Below, piece after piece: positions 1 through 8,003 of a stretch of DNA of 13,374 bases. The position numbers and the translations under genes were made by a program. The DNA comes from an uncultured Collinsella sp. GTDB taxonomy: Bacteria > Actinomycetota > Coriobacteriia > Coriobacteriales > Coriobacteriaceae. The notes beneath the pieces are model-generated. The model made no database searches, was not told the DNA's origin, and was given only the letters and a program-made list of their open reading frames with translations. Location: positions 1 to 13,374 of the forward strand of contig CABUWD010000059.1 of NCBI GenBank assembly GCA_902495155.1, written 5' to 3'. How positions within the stretch are numbered: the stretch's first letter is position 1; each line of letters begins with the position of its first letter.

Positions 1-2618
1 GCAAACGACTCGCGCGTGCCAAGCAGGCCCGGCATCAAAAAGTCGAAGATGCTCCAGAGCTCGGACAAGCGGTTTTCGATGGGCGTGCCCGTCAGGGCAA
101 AGCGCACGCCGGCAGGCAGGCGCTTTGCGGCGCGCGCCACCTGGGTGAGCGGGTTTTTAATGTACTGGGCCTCATCGAGCACCACACGGGCAAAGTCCTG
201 CTCGACGTACTCGTCGATATCGCGCCGCATAAGGTCATACGACGTCACGACCACGTTATGCTCGGCCACGCCGGCGATTTGCACGCGACGCTGGGCTTTG
301 GCGCCCACGATGGCGCACACATCTAGCGACGGGGCAAAGCGCTCCAGCTCGGCAGTCCAGTTGTACACAAGCGACGCGGGGCACACCACAAGCGTGGGCT
401 TAATGTCCCCCGCTTCCACACGCGCCAGGATATGTGCGATCATCTGCAGCGTTTTGCCCAGGCCCATGTCGTCGGCCAAGATGCCGCCAAGGCCCAGGTG
501 TTCGAGCGAGCAGAGCCACTGGTATCCGTCGACCTGATAGCCGCGCAGTGTGGCCTTGAGCGAGACCGGCACCGTAAAGTCCATCTTGCCGAGCGTATCC
601 AAGCGCTCGACGGTGCGGCGGAACGCGGCGTCACGATCGGCCTCGAGCGCGGGCGTGCGCGCGAGCATGCTATCGACGAATAGGGTACTCGACGCGGGAA
701 GCGACACGCCGTTGAGCAGGTCGACGGCATCGACACCCAGGTCCTCGGCGAGGCCAAACGCGGCTCGGGCACCCTCGTCCAAACGAATGATGTCGCCGGA
801 CGTAAGGCGCGCAAACGTCTGGTGACGCTTGTAGGAGTCCAGATAGATGGCAAGGTCTGACGCCGAAAGGCCGCTCGCGCCCAGTTCGACGTCGAGCAGA
901 TTGCTCTTGACGGTCGCACGAACCGAGAGCTTGGGCGCGGGGCGCACCGAAATCTGGCGCAGACGGTCGCTGAGCATGACCTCACCCAGCTCGGACAGGG
1001 CGGACAGGCCCTCGGTCAGCAGGCAGAACAGGCGGGCGTCATCGCGCTCCTCAAACGCCAGACCGCCCTCGTAGAAATCGAAGTACAGGGCCGCCGTGTC
1101 CATAACGCGAAACTCCGCCACCTCGTCGCGCGGCGGCACACCCGGGCGCTGCTCTTCGAAGGGGCTGCCCGGAGCGCCCAGGCTAAAGAGATCTGCCGAC
1201 CAGTCGCCGTAGGTAACCGTAATTTTGCAGGTCACGAGCCCATCGTCGACGCCGATCGCCATGGCAAAGCTCGGCTCGGGTGCCACGGCATCGAGCGCGG
1301 CGGGCGCGGTGAGGTCGGTGTAGTCGCGCAAAATGGGCAGCGCCATGCGGCAGAACTCACCCACCTGCTCGGCAGCGATATGGACCGGCGTGCGACAGGG
1401 CAGCAAGCGCGATAGGAACGGCGCCGCATGCTGGGCAAACGCCACATCGGCGCGGCGCGCACGGCGGGTGTCGACCAGATAGGCAACGTCGCCCGAAGCA
1501 AAGCAGTATGCATCGGCCGGCAGGCGCAGATCGTAGCTGCCACCAGCCGCCGGCGCGATTTTGGCGGCAAGGAGCGGCGGGCGCTTAGACAGAGCCTCGT
1601 CCTCCCCTTCCGGAGGCATCTCAACCGCCACGTCATAGGCGCGATGCGTCGTCGTCCCCCGCGACCAAGCGGGCTCAAAGGAGATGGTCTGGCCGCGTAG
1701 CAGGTCCAGCACATATACGATGCTATGCTCGGACAGCGGTAACTGACGCTCGGCGACAAAACCGCTGCGGGCAAAGTCGTACGACGCCGAACGCGAGCTT
1801 GTGATGTCATCGAGATAGGCAACTGTCGTCACAACAAGGTTGAGCAGCTTTGTCGACACGTCTTCGAAGGCTTCGGGCGTATGGACAAACGTGAGTTTCT
1901 TGCCGTACGAGAAGGTGCCGCCTCGGACGTAGGCGTCGGCCATGCCGTCGATATCCTTGACCACGTAGGACACCGAACCACAGCGAATGCGAAACTCGAG
2001 CGCCCAGCTAAAGCGGTCAGCGAACAGCGGATTGTAGTACGGCACCAACGAAGGCTCCAACGCCGCTTTGGGGGCGTCGGGATCAACGGCACCGGCAAGC
2101 TTGCGGCGCATGCTCGCCAGCTCATCCATGCGCGCGTCCAAAAGATCGGAGAGCGCCGCCATGAGACTGGGGCTCGTGGGGACGGGCGCCGGAAAGGGAA
2201 AGTTGGGATTGACGGCCGGCGCTTTGGGCGCGGTGCGCGCGGGCTGTTTCGGCTGCGCCGTAAACGTGCGAACCGGTGTGCGCAACCCCTCAACAGGCTC
2301 AATGCCGCTGGCGTCCAGGTACGCCAGCGCCGTGGCGATGGCGTGCTTGCACATGCCGGGGTAGCGATAGGCAGCGGGGCAATCGCAGTCGTAGTCGATC
2401 ACCTCGTGCTCGTCCATATCGAGCGCCACGTGCGTCTTATACAGGTCGCCGCGCGAGCCGCGCACCGAGCCCTCAACCGCCACGTTTTTGGAGAAGCGCG
2501 AACCGCTGTCCTCAATCGACAGCACGGCGCCGTTGAGCATGAGCGAGCGACCCTTCATAAAGGTGCCGCTCAGCGCCGCCTCTTTCCGGAGCGCCTGCAC
2601 AAACGTCCCCTGCGCCAT
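1..2618 (-). CDS. SWIM zinc-finger SNF2-family DNA helicase/translocase (3' end beyond window)
   Basis: I translated this frame from 2618 to base 1 and found no stop or frameshift; the 872 codons seen run off the left edge. The protein is a cytoplasmic ATP-dependent DNA translocase of the bacterial SNF2 group. A SWIM zinc finger is visible as C78-x-C80 and C90-x-H92. A Pro/Ala-rich linker follows at about residues 114-151. Then comes a long middle region without motifs I can name; in this family it is the SNF2-associated domain (assignment inferred). The first RecA-like lobe has motif I DDMGLGKT (K722), motif Ia at about 742-750, the DEAQ box at 815-818 and motif III LTGTPIEN at about 842-849. 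The second lobe (motifs IV-VI) lies outside the window. The ATG at 2618 is chosen because GGAGG (2624-2628) sits 5 bases upstream; the adjacent in-frame GTG would be too close. The gene starts 38 bases after the dnaE stop on the same strand, so cotranscription with dnaE is likely. The biological role is unknown; DNA repair or chromatin remodelling is a guess. Confidence 0.93.
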   Translation of the reverse strand, partial: MAQGTFVQALRKEAALSGTFMKGRSLMLNGAVLSIEDSGSRFSKNVAVEGSVRGSRGDLYKTHVALDMDEHEVIDYDCDCPAAYRYPGMCKHAIATALAYLDASGIEPVEGLRTPVRTFTAQPKQPARTAPKAPAVNPNFPFPAPVPTSPSLMAALSDLLDARMDELASMRRKLAGAVDPDAPKAALEPSLVPYYNPLFADRFSWALEFRIRCGSVSYVVKDIDGMADAYVRGGTFSYGKKLTFVHTPEAFEDVSTKLLNLVVTTVAYLDDITSSRSASYDFARSGFVAERQLPLSEHSIVYVLDLLRGQTISFEPAWSRGTTTHRAYDVAVEMPPEGEDEALSKRPPLLAAKIAPAAGGSYDLRLPADAYCFASGDVAYLVDTRRARRADVAFAQHAAPFLSRLLPCRTPVHIAAEQVGEFCRMALPILRDYTDLTAPAALDAVAPEPSFAMAIGVDDGLVTCKITVTYGDWSADLFSLGAPGSPFEEQRPGVPPRDEVAEFRVMDTAALYFDFYEGGLAFEERDDARLFCLLTEGLSALSELGEVMLSDRLRQISVRPAPKLSVRATVKSNLLDVELGASGLSASDLAIYLDSYKRHQTFARLTSGDIIRLDEGARAAFGLAEDLGVDAVDLLNGVSLPASSTLFVDSMLARTPALEADRDAAFRRTVERLDTLGKMDFTVPVSLKATLRGYQVDGYQWLCSLEHLGLGGILADDMGLGKTLQMIAHILARVEAGDIKPTLVVCPASLVYNWTAELERFAPSLDVCAIVGAKAQRRVQIAGVAEHNVVVTSYDLMRRDIDEYVEQDFARVVLDEAQYIKNPLTQVARAAKRLPAGVRFALTGTPIENRLSELWSIFDFLMPGLLGTRESF

Positions 2619-2656
2619 CACTTCCTCCAATCTCGCGCAGACCCGCAACGCCGTCC

Positions 2657-5600
2657 CTAGATCACCGTCACTCTGCCTTGGTTACCCACGATGGCCTTGG
2701 CCTCTGCCAGCAGCGGAATCGAGCGTGCGTTGACCTTGGCCGGTACCTCGGCACGCAGTACGCGCCCGTCCACCTGCTCGATAAAGATCTCCACGCGGTC
2801 GCCGCCCGGGTTGGCGGTAAGCACCGTGGCAAGACGCGCCATATTGCCCTGGCTAAAGCGGCTGTTGGGCACCATGACCTCAAACACCTTGGGCTTGTTG
2901 TTCTCCTCGTTAAGCTCAAGCGGCACGATCTCCTGCGCGATGATCTGGTCGCCGCGGTCCGAACGCTCGAGCTTGCCCTTAATGCGCACAAACGCATCGG
3001 ACAGCTGCGCACCGGTCTCGGGATCGACCTCGCCGTACAGGTACCCCTCGGCCTCCTTGTAGGTCTTGGGGAACACCACGACCGTGGCCTCGCCTTCCAT
3101 GTCCTCGAGCTGCACGATGCCCATGGGGTCGCCGTTTTTGGTCACGCGCTTGGACACGCTCGAGACCATGCCGGCCCACCACAGCGCCTTGCCCTCGGGA
3201 ATCTCCTGGTTGATGGTGCCGCCCGTAGGATTCTGAACTTCGTAGCCAGTGTCGATCTGCGAGAACGAGAAGTCGCGTGCCTTGGCTAGTGCATACTCAA
3301 ACGGGCGCAGCGGGTGGTCCGAGACATAGATGCCCAAAACCTCCTTCTCCTGGCTCAGCTTAAGGTGGCGGTCCCACTCCTGGCCATCCGGATCGGGCAC
3401 ACTCACCTCAAAGCCCGACCCCTCAACATCGCCGAACATGTCGAAGAACGACGTCTGGCCGCTCGCGCGATCCTTCTGGCGCTTTACCGCGGCATCGATG
3501 ATGTTCTCGGGGTTGTTCTTGTCCACAAAGTGCATCATCTGGCGACGCGGATACCCCGTGGAGTCGAAGGCGCCTGCCTTGATCAGCGATTCGATCACGC
3601 GACGGTTGGCCTGGCTCGAGTCCACGCGCTCGACAAAGTCGTGCAGCGTCTTAAACGGGCCGCCCGCCTCGCGCTCGGCGATAATCGCCTGCGCCACGCC
3701 GGTGCCCACGCCGCGGATGCCGGCCAGACCAAAGCGCACGCCCTCCTTGGTAGCCGTGAACTCGGTACCGGACTCGTTAACATCTGGCGAAAGCACGGGG
3801 ATGCCGTCGTGACGGCATGCCGAGACGTAGTGCACGATCTTGTCGGTCTTACCCGTATAGGACGTCAGAACGGCCGCCATGTACTCGTGCGGATAGTGCG
3901 CCTTGAGCCACGCCGTCTGCATAACCAGGATGGCGTAGCCGGCGGAGTGCGACTTGTTGAAGGCGTAGGATGCGAACTCGAGAACATCGTCCCAAATCTT
4001 CTGGGCGACCTCGCGCGTGTAGTTGTTCTTGATAGCGCCGTTCATCCAGTGGTCGTAGGTGGTCTCGTCCGAGCCATCCTCCCAGTGCAGCACCGTCGAC
4101 GTGAGCAGCTTAATCTTTTTCTTAGCCACGGGCTTACGGATACGCGAGTCCGATTCGCCCTTGGAGAAGCCGCACATCTCGACGGAGATGAGCATAACCT
4201 GTTCCTGGTAGACCATGGTGCCGTAGGTTTCGCCCAGGATGTCGTCCAGACGGTCGTCGTAGGAGACGGCCGGCTCCTTGCCGTTCATACGGTTGATGTA
4301 GGACGAGACCATGCCGGCGCCCAGCGGGCCCGGGCGGTATAGGGCGATCAATGCTACGACGTGCTTGTACTCGGTGGGCTTCATGTTCTTGATCGTGGCC
4401 GTCATGCCGGCGGACTCGACCTGGAAGACGCCGGCGGTGTGGCCGGAACCCATGAGCTTAAAGATCTCGGGGTCGTCAAAGGGAATCTCTTCCTCTTTGA
4501 TGTCGATGCCGAAGTTCTTTTTGATGTTTGCCTTGGCCTTGGAGATAACCGTCAGCGTGCGCAGGCCCAGGAAGTCCATCTTGAGCAGGCCCATGTCGGC
4601 AACGGTATGGCCCTCGTACTGGGTAATCTCGACGCCGCCCTTGGTGTCGAGCTTGGTGGGCACGTGCTCGTTGACGGGGTCACGGCAGATCAGAACGGCG
4701 CACGCGTGCACGCCCTCGCCACGGGTGAGGCCCTCGATCGAGAGCGCCGTGTCGATGATGCGGCGGGCGTCGTCGTCCTTTTTATATGCCTCGGCAAAAT
4801 CGGGGTTAAACAGGTCCTCTTTGCCGGGTTGCTTTTCGAGCACCTGCTTGAGCTTGACCTTGGGGTCGCTCGAGACCATCTTGGACAGGCGCTGGCCCAT
4901 GTAGACCGGGTAGTCCAGGACGCGCGCGGCGTCGTTAATGGCCTGCTTGGCCTTAATGGTCGAGTAGGTGATGACGTGGGTGACTTTCTCGGGGCCATAG
5001 AGCTGGCGAACGTGCTCCACGACCTCGAGGCGCCGCTCATCGTCGAAGTCCATATCGATATCGGGCATCTCGGTACGCTGCGGGGACAGGAACCTCTCGA
5101 ACATCAGGCCGTTCTCGAGCGGGTCGAACGCGGTGATGTTCATGGCGTAGGCGACGATAGCGCCAGCGGCCGAGCCACGGCCGGGGCCGACGCCGATGCC
5201 GTTGTCCTTGGCCCATTGCACGTACTCGGCGACGATCAAAAAGTAGGCGGCAAAGCCCTTGTCGCAAATGACCTTGTATTCGTACTCAAAGCGCTCTTTG
5301 ATGTTGACGCCGCCGATCTCGCGCGTGGCCCAGTCGTCGCCGTAGTGCTGGCGCAGCCCCTTCTCGCACTCGCGGCGGAACTGGCTCTCGTGCGTCTCAC
5401 CGGGATCGAGCAGCGGGAATCGCGGCAGGATGATGGAGTCCCAGTCCAGCTCAACGTAGCACTTGTCAGCAATCTCGAGCGTGTTGTCGCAGGCCTCGGG
5501 GCAATACGGGAACATCGCCCGCATCTCCTCCTCGGTCTTCATGTAAAACTCCGAGCCGGTCATGCGCATGCGGTTGGGGTCGTCGACCTTGGCATTCATG

Positions 5601-6460
5601 CCAATGCACATGATGACGTCCTGCACGGGCGCGTCCTCGCGGCGCAGGTAGTGGAAGTCGTTGGTGGCGATGACCTTGACGCCCACCTGCTTGGCGATGT
5701 CGATGAGCGTGCGGTCCATCTGCTCGTCGGTCAGGCCGTTGTCGGTAGTAATGCCGTGTTCCTGGATCTCAATGTAGAAGTCGCCGGGCTCGAAGGTGTC
5801 ACGGAAGGTCTCGGCCCACTTGATGGCGCCCTCCATGTCACCGCGGTCGATGTACTTGGGAATGATGCCCGCGATGCAGGCACTGGTGCAGATCATGCCC
5901 TTGGCGTGGCGGCGCAGGTTGTCGAGCGTCACGCGCGGCTTGTAATAAAAGCCCTGCACGGCGGCCTCGGAGACCGTCTGCATCAGGTTGACGTAGCCCT
6001 CCTGGTCCTTGGCCAGAAGGATCATGTGGTAGAGCTCGGGCTTGTGGTCGCGGGCAAGGGTCTCGTCCGGCGTAAAGTAGACCTCGCAGCCAAAGATGGG
6101 CTTGATGACCAGGGGCGGCTTGAGCTCGTCGATGTTGCCCTTCTCGTCCCACATGGCCATGTCCTTCACATACTGGGCATGCTCGCGCGGGTTTTCCTCG
6201 GGATCGGGCTCCACCAACTCGTCGCGGCGGTCCTTTTCCAGGAAGGCCTTGTCGTGGCTCCAGGTTTTGTACTCGGGTGTGTTGTGGTTGACGGCGTCGC
6301 AGGCCAGCGCCAGGTCGGGCACGCCATACATGTAGCCGTGGTCGGTAATGGCCACGGCAGGCATGCCCAGCTCAACGGCACGGTTGACCATATCCTGGAT
6401 ACGGGTTGCGCCGTCGAGCATGGAGAAAACAGTGTGATTGTGCAGATGGACGAATGCCAT
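2657..6460 (-). CDS. dnaE: DNA polymerase III alpha subunit, DnaE type
   Basis: Catalytic subunit of the replicative polymerase, 1267 residues, somewhat longer than the roughly 1150-1190 usual for DnaE. The N-terminal PHP domain keeps the expected metal ligands: H7, H9, D16, H41, E126, H145, C195, D268 and H270. In actinobacterial DnaE1 this domain is the proofreading exonuclease, so proofreading here is a reasonable inference. The polymerase core has the GPGRGS motif (425-430), PDIDMDF (466-472, catalytic D469 and D471) and the third aspartate D629 in KMDFLGLRTLT. A helix-hairpin-helix region is at about 908-925. QTSFFDMF (1002-1009) fits an internal beta-clamp-binding motif. An OB-fold-like region starts near 1095. 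Two departures stand out: about 60 extra, highly charged residues at 57-117 inside PHP, and an altered, longer finger segment at about 770-812. The ATG at 6460 has GGAG (6469-6472) 8 bases upstream. The SNF2 gene follows at 38 bases. The complete ligand set argues for the essential DnaE1 rather than the mutagenic DnaE2. Confidence 0.97.
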   Translation of the reverse strand: MAFVHLHNHTVFSMLDGATRIQDMVNRAVELGMPAVAITDHGYMYGVPDLALACDAVNHNTPEYKTWSHDKAFLEKDRRDELVEPDPEENPREHAQYVKDMAMWDEKGNIDELKPPLVIKPIFGCEVYFTPDETLARDHKPELYHMILLAKDQEGYVNLMQTVSEAAVQGFYYKPRVTLDNLRRHAKGMICTSACIAGIIPKYIDRGDMEGAIKWAETFRDTFEPGDFYIEIQEHGITTDNGLTDEQMDRTLIDIAKQVGVKVIATNDFHYLRREDAPVQDVIMCIGMNAKVDDPNRMRMTGSEFYMKTEEEMRAMFPYCPEACDNTLEIADKCYVELDWDSIILPRFPLLDPGETHESQFRRECEKGLRQHYGDDWATREIGGVNIKERFEYEYKVICDKGFAAYFLIVAEYVQWAKDNGIGVGPGRGSAAGAIVAYAMNITAFDPLENGLMFERFLSPQRTEMPDIDMDFDDERRLEVVEHVRQLYGPEKVTHVITYSTIKAKQAINDAARVLDYPVYMGQRLSKMVSSDPKVKLKQVLEKQPGKEDLFNPDFAEAYKKDDDARRIIDTALSIEGLTRGEGVHACAVLICRDPVNEHVPTKLDTKGGVEITQYEGHTVADMGLLKMDFLGLRTLTVISKAKANIKKNFGIDIKEEEIPFDDPEIFKLMGSGHTAGVFQVESAGMTATIKNMKPTEYKHVVALIALYRPGPLGAGMVSSYINRMNGKEPAVSYDDRLDDILGETYGTMVYQEQVMLISVEMCGFSKGESDSRIRKPVAKKKIKLLTSTVLHWEDGSDETTYDHWMNGAIKNNYTREVAQKIWDDVLEFASYAFNKSHSAGYAILVMQTAWLKAHYPHEYMAAVLTSYTGKTDKIVHYVSACRHDGIPVLSPDVNESGTEFTATKEGVRFGLAGIRGVGTGVAQAIIAEREAGGPFKTLHDFVERVDSSQANRRVIESLIKAGAFDSTGYPRRQMMHFVDKNNPENIIDAAVKRQKDRASGQTSFFDMFGDVEGSGFEVSVPDPDGQEWDRHLKLSQEKEVLGIYVSDHPLRPFEYALAKARDFSFSQIDTGYEVQNPTGGTINQEIPEGKALWWAGMVSSVSKRVTKNGDPMGIVQLEDMEGEATVVVFPKTYKEAEGYLYGEVDPETGAQLSDAFVRIKGKLERSDRGDQIIAQEIVPLELNEENNKPKVFEVMVPNSRFSQGNMARLATVLTANPGGDRVEIFIEQVDGRVLRAEVPAKVNARSIPLLAEAKAIVGNQGRVTVI

Positions 6461-6700
6461 GTGATGAGCTCCGATGCGGGTTCGTGTTCTGACTGAACGA
6501 TTTTACCCCACGGCATGGACAGCACCCGAACCTAGCCAAACCCACACGGGTAGTCTTTTTGGGACCTTCAAAATGGGGAATGAGTGCATCCAGATATATC
6601 GAGTATTACTGGAACCCCGGCGATGCGCGGAATGATTTGTGACGAATAGTCATGTCCATCAAGAAGGCTCGACGCTTCGGATAGCTCGTCGATCGATATA
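6461..6700. other. Intergenic gap between the MFS gene and dnaE
   Basis: This is the longest gene-free stretch in the window. Its dnaE-proximal part (about 6461-6540) resembles the GC-rich host DNA and holds the dnaE ribosome site and the possible -10. The MFS-proximal part (about 6560-6700) is AT-richer. It holds a 51-codon open stretch on the minus strand (6568-6723, stop at 6568) without ATG, GTG or TTG start, and a perfect 10-base inverted repeat whose inner arm is 6593-6602 and outer arm 6693-6702. A hairpin followed by a U-run, which would end the MFS transcript, is not visible, so some read-through into dnaE is possible. Confidence 0.6.
6500..6505 (-). promoter_or_regulatory. dnaE: Possible -10 element of a dnaE promoter
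   Basis: On the minus strand TAAAAT lies 39 bases before the dnaE ATG, in the 240-base gap after the MFS gene. No good -35 box is seen at 16-18 bases; the best candidate (TTCGGG) is 19 bases away and poor. The call rests on the -10 match and on the need for a replicase gene to have its own promoter when the gene upstream looks acquired. Confidence 0.3.
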
Positions 6701-6702
6701 TC
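6593..6702. repeat. 10-base perfect inverted repeat at the downstream edge of the MFS gene
   Basis: GATATATCGA at 6593-6602 and its exact reverse complement TCGATATATC at 6693-6702 are separated by 90 bases. The outer arm overlaps the MFS stop codon. The match does not extend beyond 10 bases. It may be chance in AT-rich sequence or the trace of an insertion boundary; no transposase or direct repeat supports the latter. Confidence 0.35.
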
Positions 6703-7900
6703 AATTCTTGGAGACCTGTATTCCTACCATTTTTAATGAAACAACGGCGGTAATTGCTATCGAGATTGCACCGATAATACCGAGCGCTATCTGAATGGGA
6801 TATAACCCCAACACATGTCCAAATATGGAGAAAAACATTGCGGAAAAGAGAGCCCTTACCAGAGACGCGACGGAAAGGATCGTCGCGCGGAGATCGTCCG
6901 CTATCGCGTCTTGGATTAAGTTTTCCGAAGTGATGTACACCACTTCTGGGAGAAAACAAAGCACCATGCTAAGGCCAAACAAACACAGCGGATTTGAAGC
7001 GAACCACGGAAGAATCATGAAAAGGCCAGCCTCGATTAGCATCGAGCCGAGCATGGTATTTCTTTTCCCGAAACGCGACGAGAAGAAATCTGCTGCAATG
7101 TAGGCCGTCGCATTTACTGCATAGGATGCACCGAAAAAGATTCCTATTATGGAGACGGGAGCATCAAATGCGTCGAATACCAACTGATTCAAGTTGTAAT
7201 AACTCCCATAGAATCCATCGAGCATGCTTGTGCCGATTAGAAGAAGCAATACCGCAAAAGCGGATTCTCCAACACGCCAGGTTTCGCGTCTGAACATCTT
7301 GGCTGTGTCAAACCTTCCCTTTTCAGAGCTTTCAGAACGGGTCGCTTCCGTCCTCTCAATGGGATACAGAAGGAAAAGCTGCAGGAGATAGAAAATGGAG
7401 ACACATACGTAGAGGGCGCTCCAAGATACTTGGGCAATGAAAGATCCGAGCACAATTGCCATTCCCGTAGCGATTGATTGCGCGGCAAGCAACCGAGCAT
7501 TGATGGTGAGGAAGCGCTCTCCTTGACCGGCATTCCGGGCAATTTCATATAAAAGCGCTTGTTCGGATCCCGATTGAAGGGAGTAGGCGAGTGCCTCAAC
7601 AAGGGAAAGCACGACAAGAAAGGGACCTGAGAGCAACAGCATGCCAGCCGTATGGAAGAAAAGCAGCAGCACGCCCACTTGAATCGAGAACTTCTTTCCA
7701 AAGAAATCGCCTATCAGCCCTGTTGGCAGCTCGAGGACGACCGTTGCAATGTTAAACAGGGCTTGATAAAGCGCGATTTCCGTGACAGACATTCCTTTCT
7801 CCGCAAGGAAAAGTAGAAACACTCCCCGATTTAAAACAAATCCCGCGAGAACGAAAAAGGCGGAATAGATGTGCAGTTGCGTAGTGGCATTCTTATTCAT
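6701..7900 (-). CDS. Major facilitator superfamily transporter, substrate unknown
   Basis: A 399-residue integral membrane protein with the layout of a 12-helix MFS carrier: two hydrophobic halves joined by a charged cytoplasmic loop at about 181-207. The MFS motif A is clear as GLIGDFFGKK (61-70), and a weaker echo, ADFFSSRFGKR (270-280), marks the second half. SGSEQALLYE (110-119) is a signature I associate with drug- or metabolite-efflux-like MFS proteins of Gram-positive bacteria, so proton-coupled export is a plausible but unproven role. The ATG at 7900 has GGAAG (7907-7911) 6 bases upstream. No promoter is obvious in the 103 bases before it, so it may depend on transcription from the DUF3284-like gene. 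Base composition differs from all neighbours (27/60 G+C at 7081-7140 and at 7201-7260), which points to horizontal acquisition. No regulator, resistance partner or transport ATPase is next to it to hint at a substrate. Confidence 0.92.
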   Translation of the reverse strand: MNKNATTQLHIYSAFFVLAGFVLNRGVFLLFLAEKGMSVTEIALYQALFNIATVVLELPTGLIGDFFGKKFSIQVGVLLLFFHTAGMLLLSGPFLVVLSLVEALAYSLQSGSEQALLYEIARNAGQGERFLTINARLLAAQSIATGMAIVLGSFIAQVSWSALYVCVSIFYLLQLFLLYPIERTEATRSESSEKGRFDTAKMFRRETWRVGESAFAVLLLLIGTSMLDGFYGSYYNLNQLVFDAFDAPVSIIGIFFGASYAVNATAYIAADFFSSRFGKRNTMLGSMLIEAGLFMILPWFASNPLCLFGLSMVLCFLPEVVYITSENLIQDAIADDLRATILSVASLVRALFSAMFFSIFGHVLGLYPIQIALGIIGAISIAITAVVSLKMVGIQVSKN

Positions 7901-8003
7901 TTGGTACTTCCATCAACTAATTTTGTCGGGCCACTCGCTACTGACTCGAAACCTGAAGTGCTCGCAGTTGATGTGAAGAGCGGTAAAGCTTTTGCACAGG
8001 ATA

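Noticed and set aside
16..2660. Several plus- and minus-strand open frames over the left 2.6 kb
   Set aside because: The real gene is a single minus-strand frame from 2618 that leaves the window. It was verified by translating it throughout and by its SWIM and SNF2 motifs; the others are shadows.
4361..6496. A 711-codon open frame on the plus strand, antisense to dnaE
   Set aside because: It is fully explained as a shadow of dnaE. Its protein is a Val/Leu/Gly/Asp/His-rich string without domains, and the dnaE motifs on the other strand are unambiguous.
6540..6560. Short hairpin ACCC/GGGT followed by five T on the plus strand
   Set aside because: The stem is only 4 base pairs and no plus-strand gene ends here. 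For the minus-strand transcript the T run is on the wrong side.
6606..6959. A 117-codon minus-strand frame overlapping the end of the MFS gene
   Set aside because: It lies in another frame across the final MFS helices, is rich in Arg and Ser, and shows no motif or ribosome site.
7901..8003. Possible terminator or promoter between the DUF3284-like gene and the MFS gene
   Set aside because: Only an 8-base AAAGCTTT palindrome was seen. There is no stem with a U-run and no paired -35/-10 boxes.
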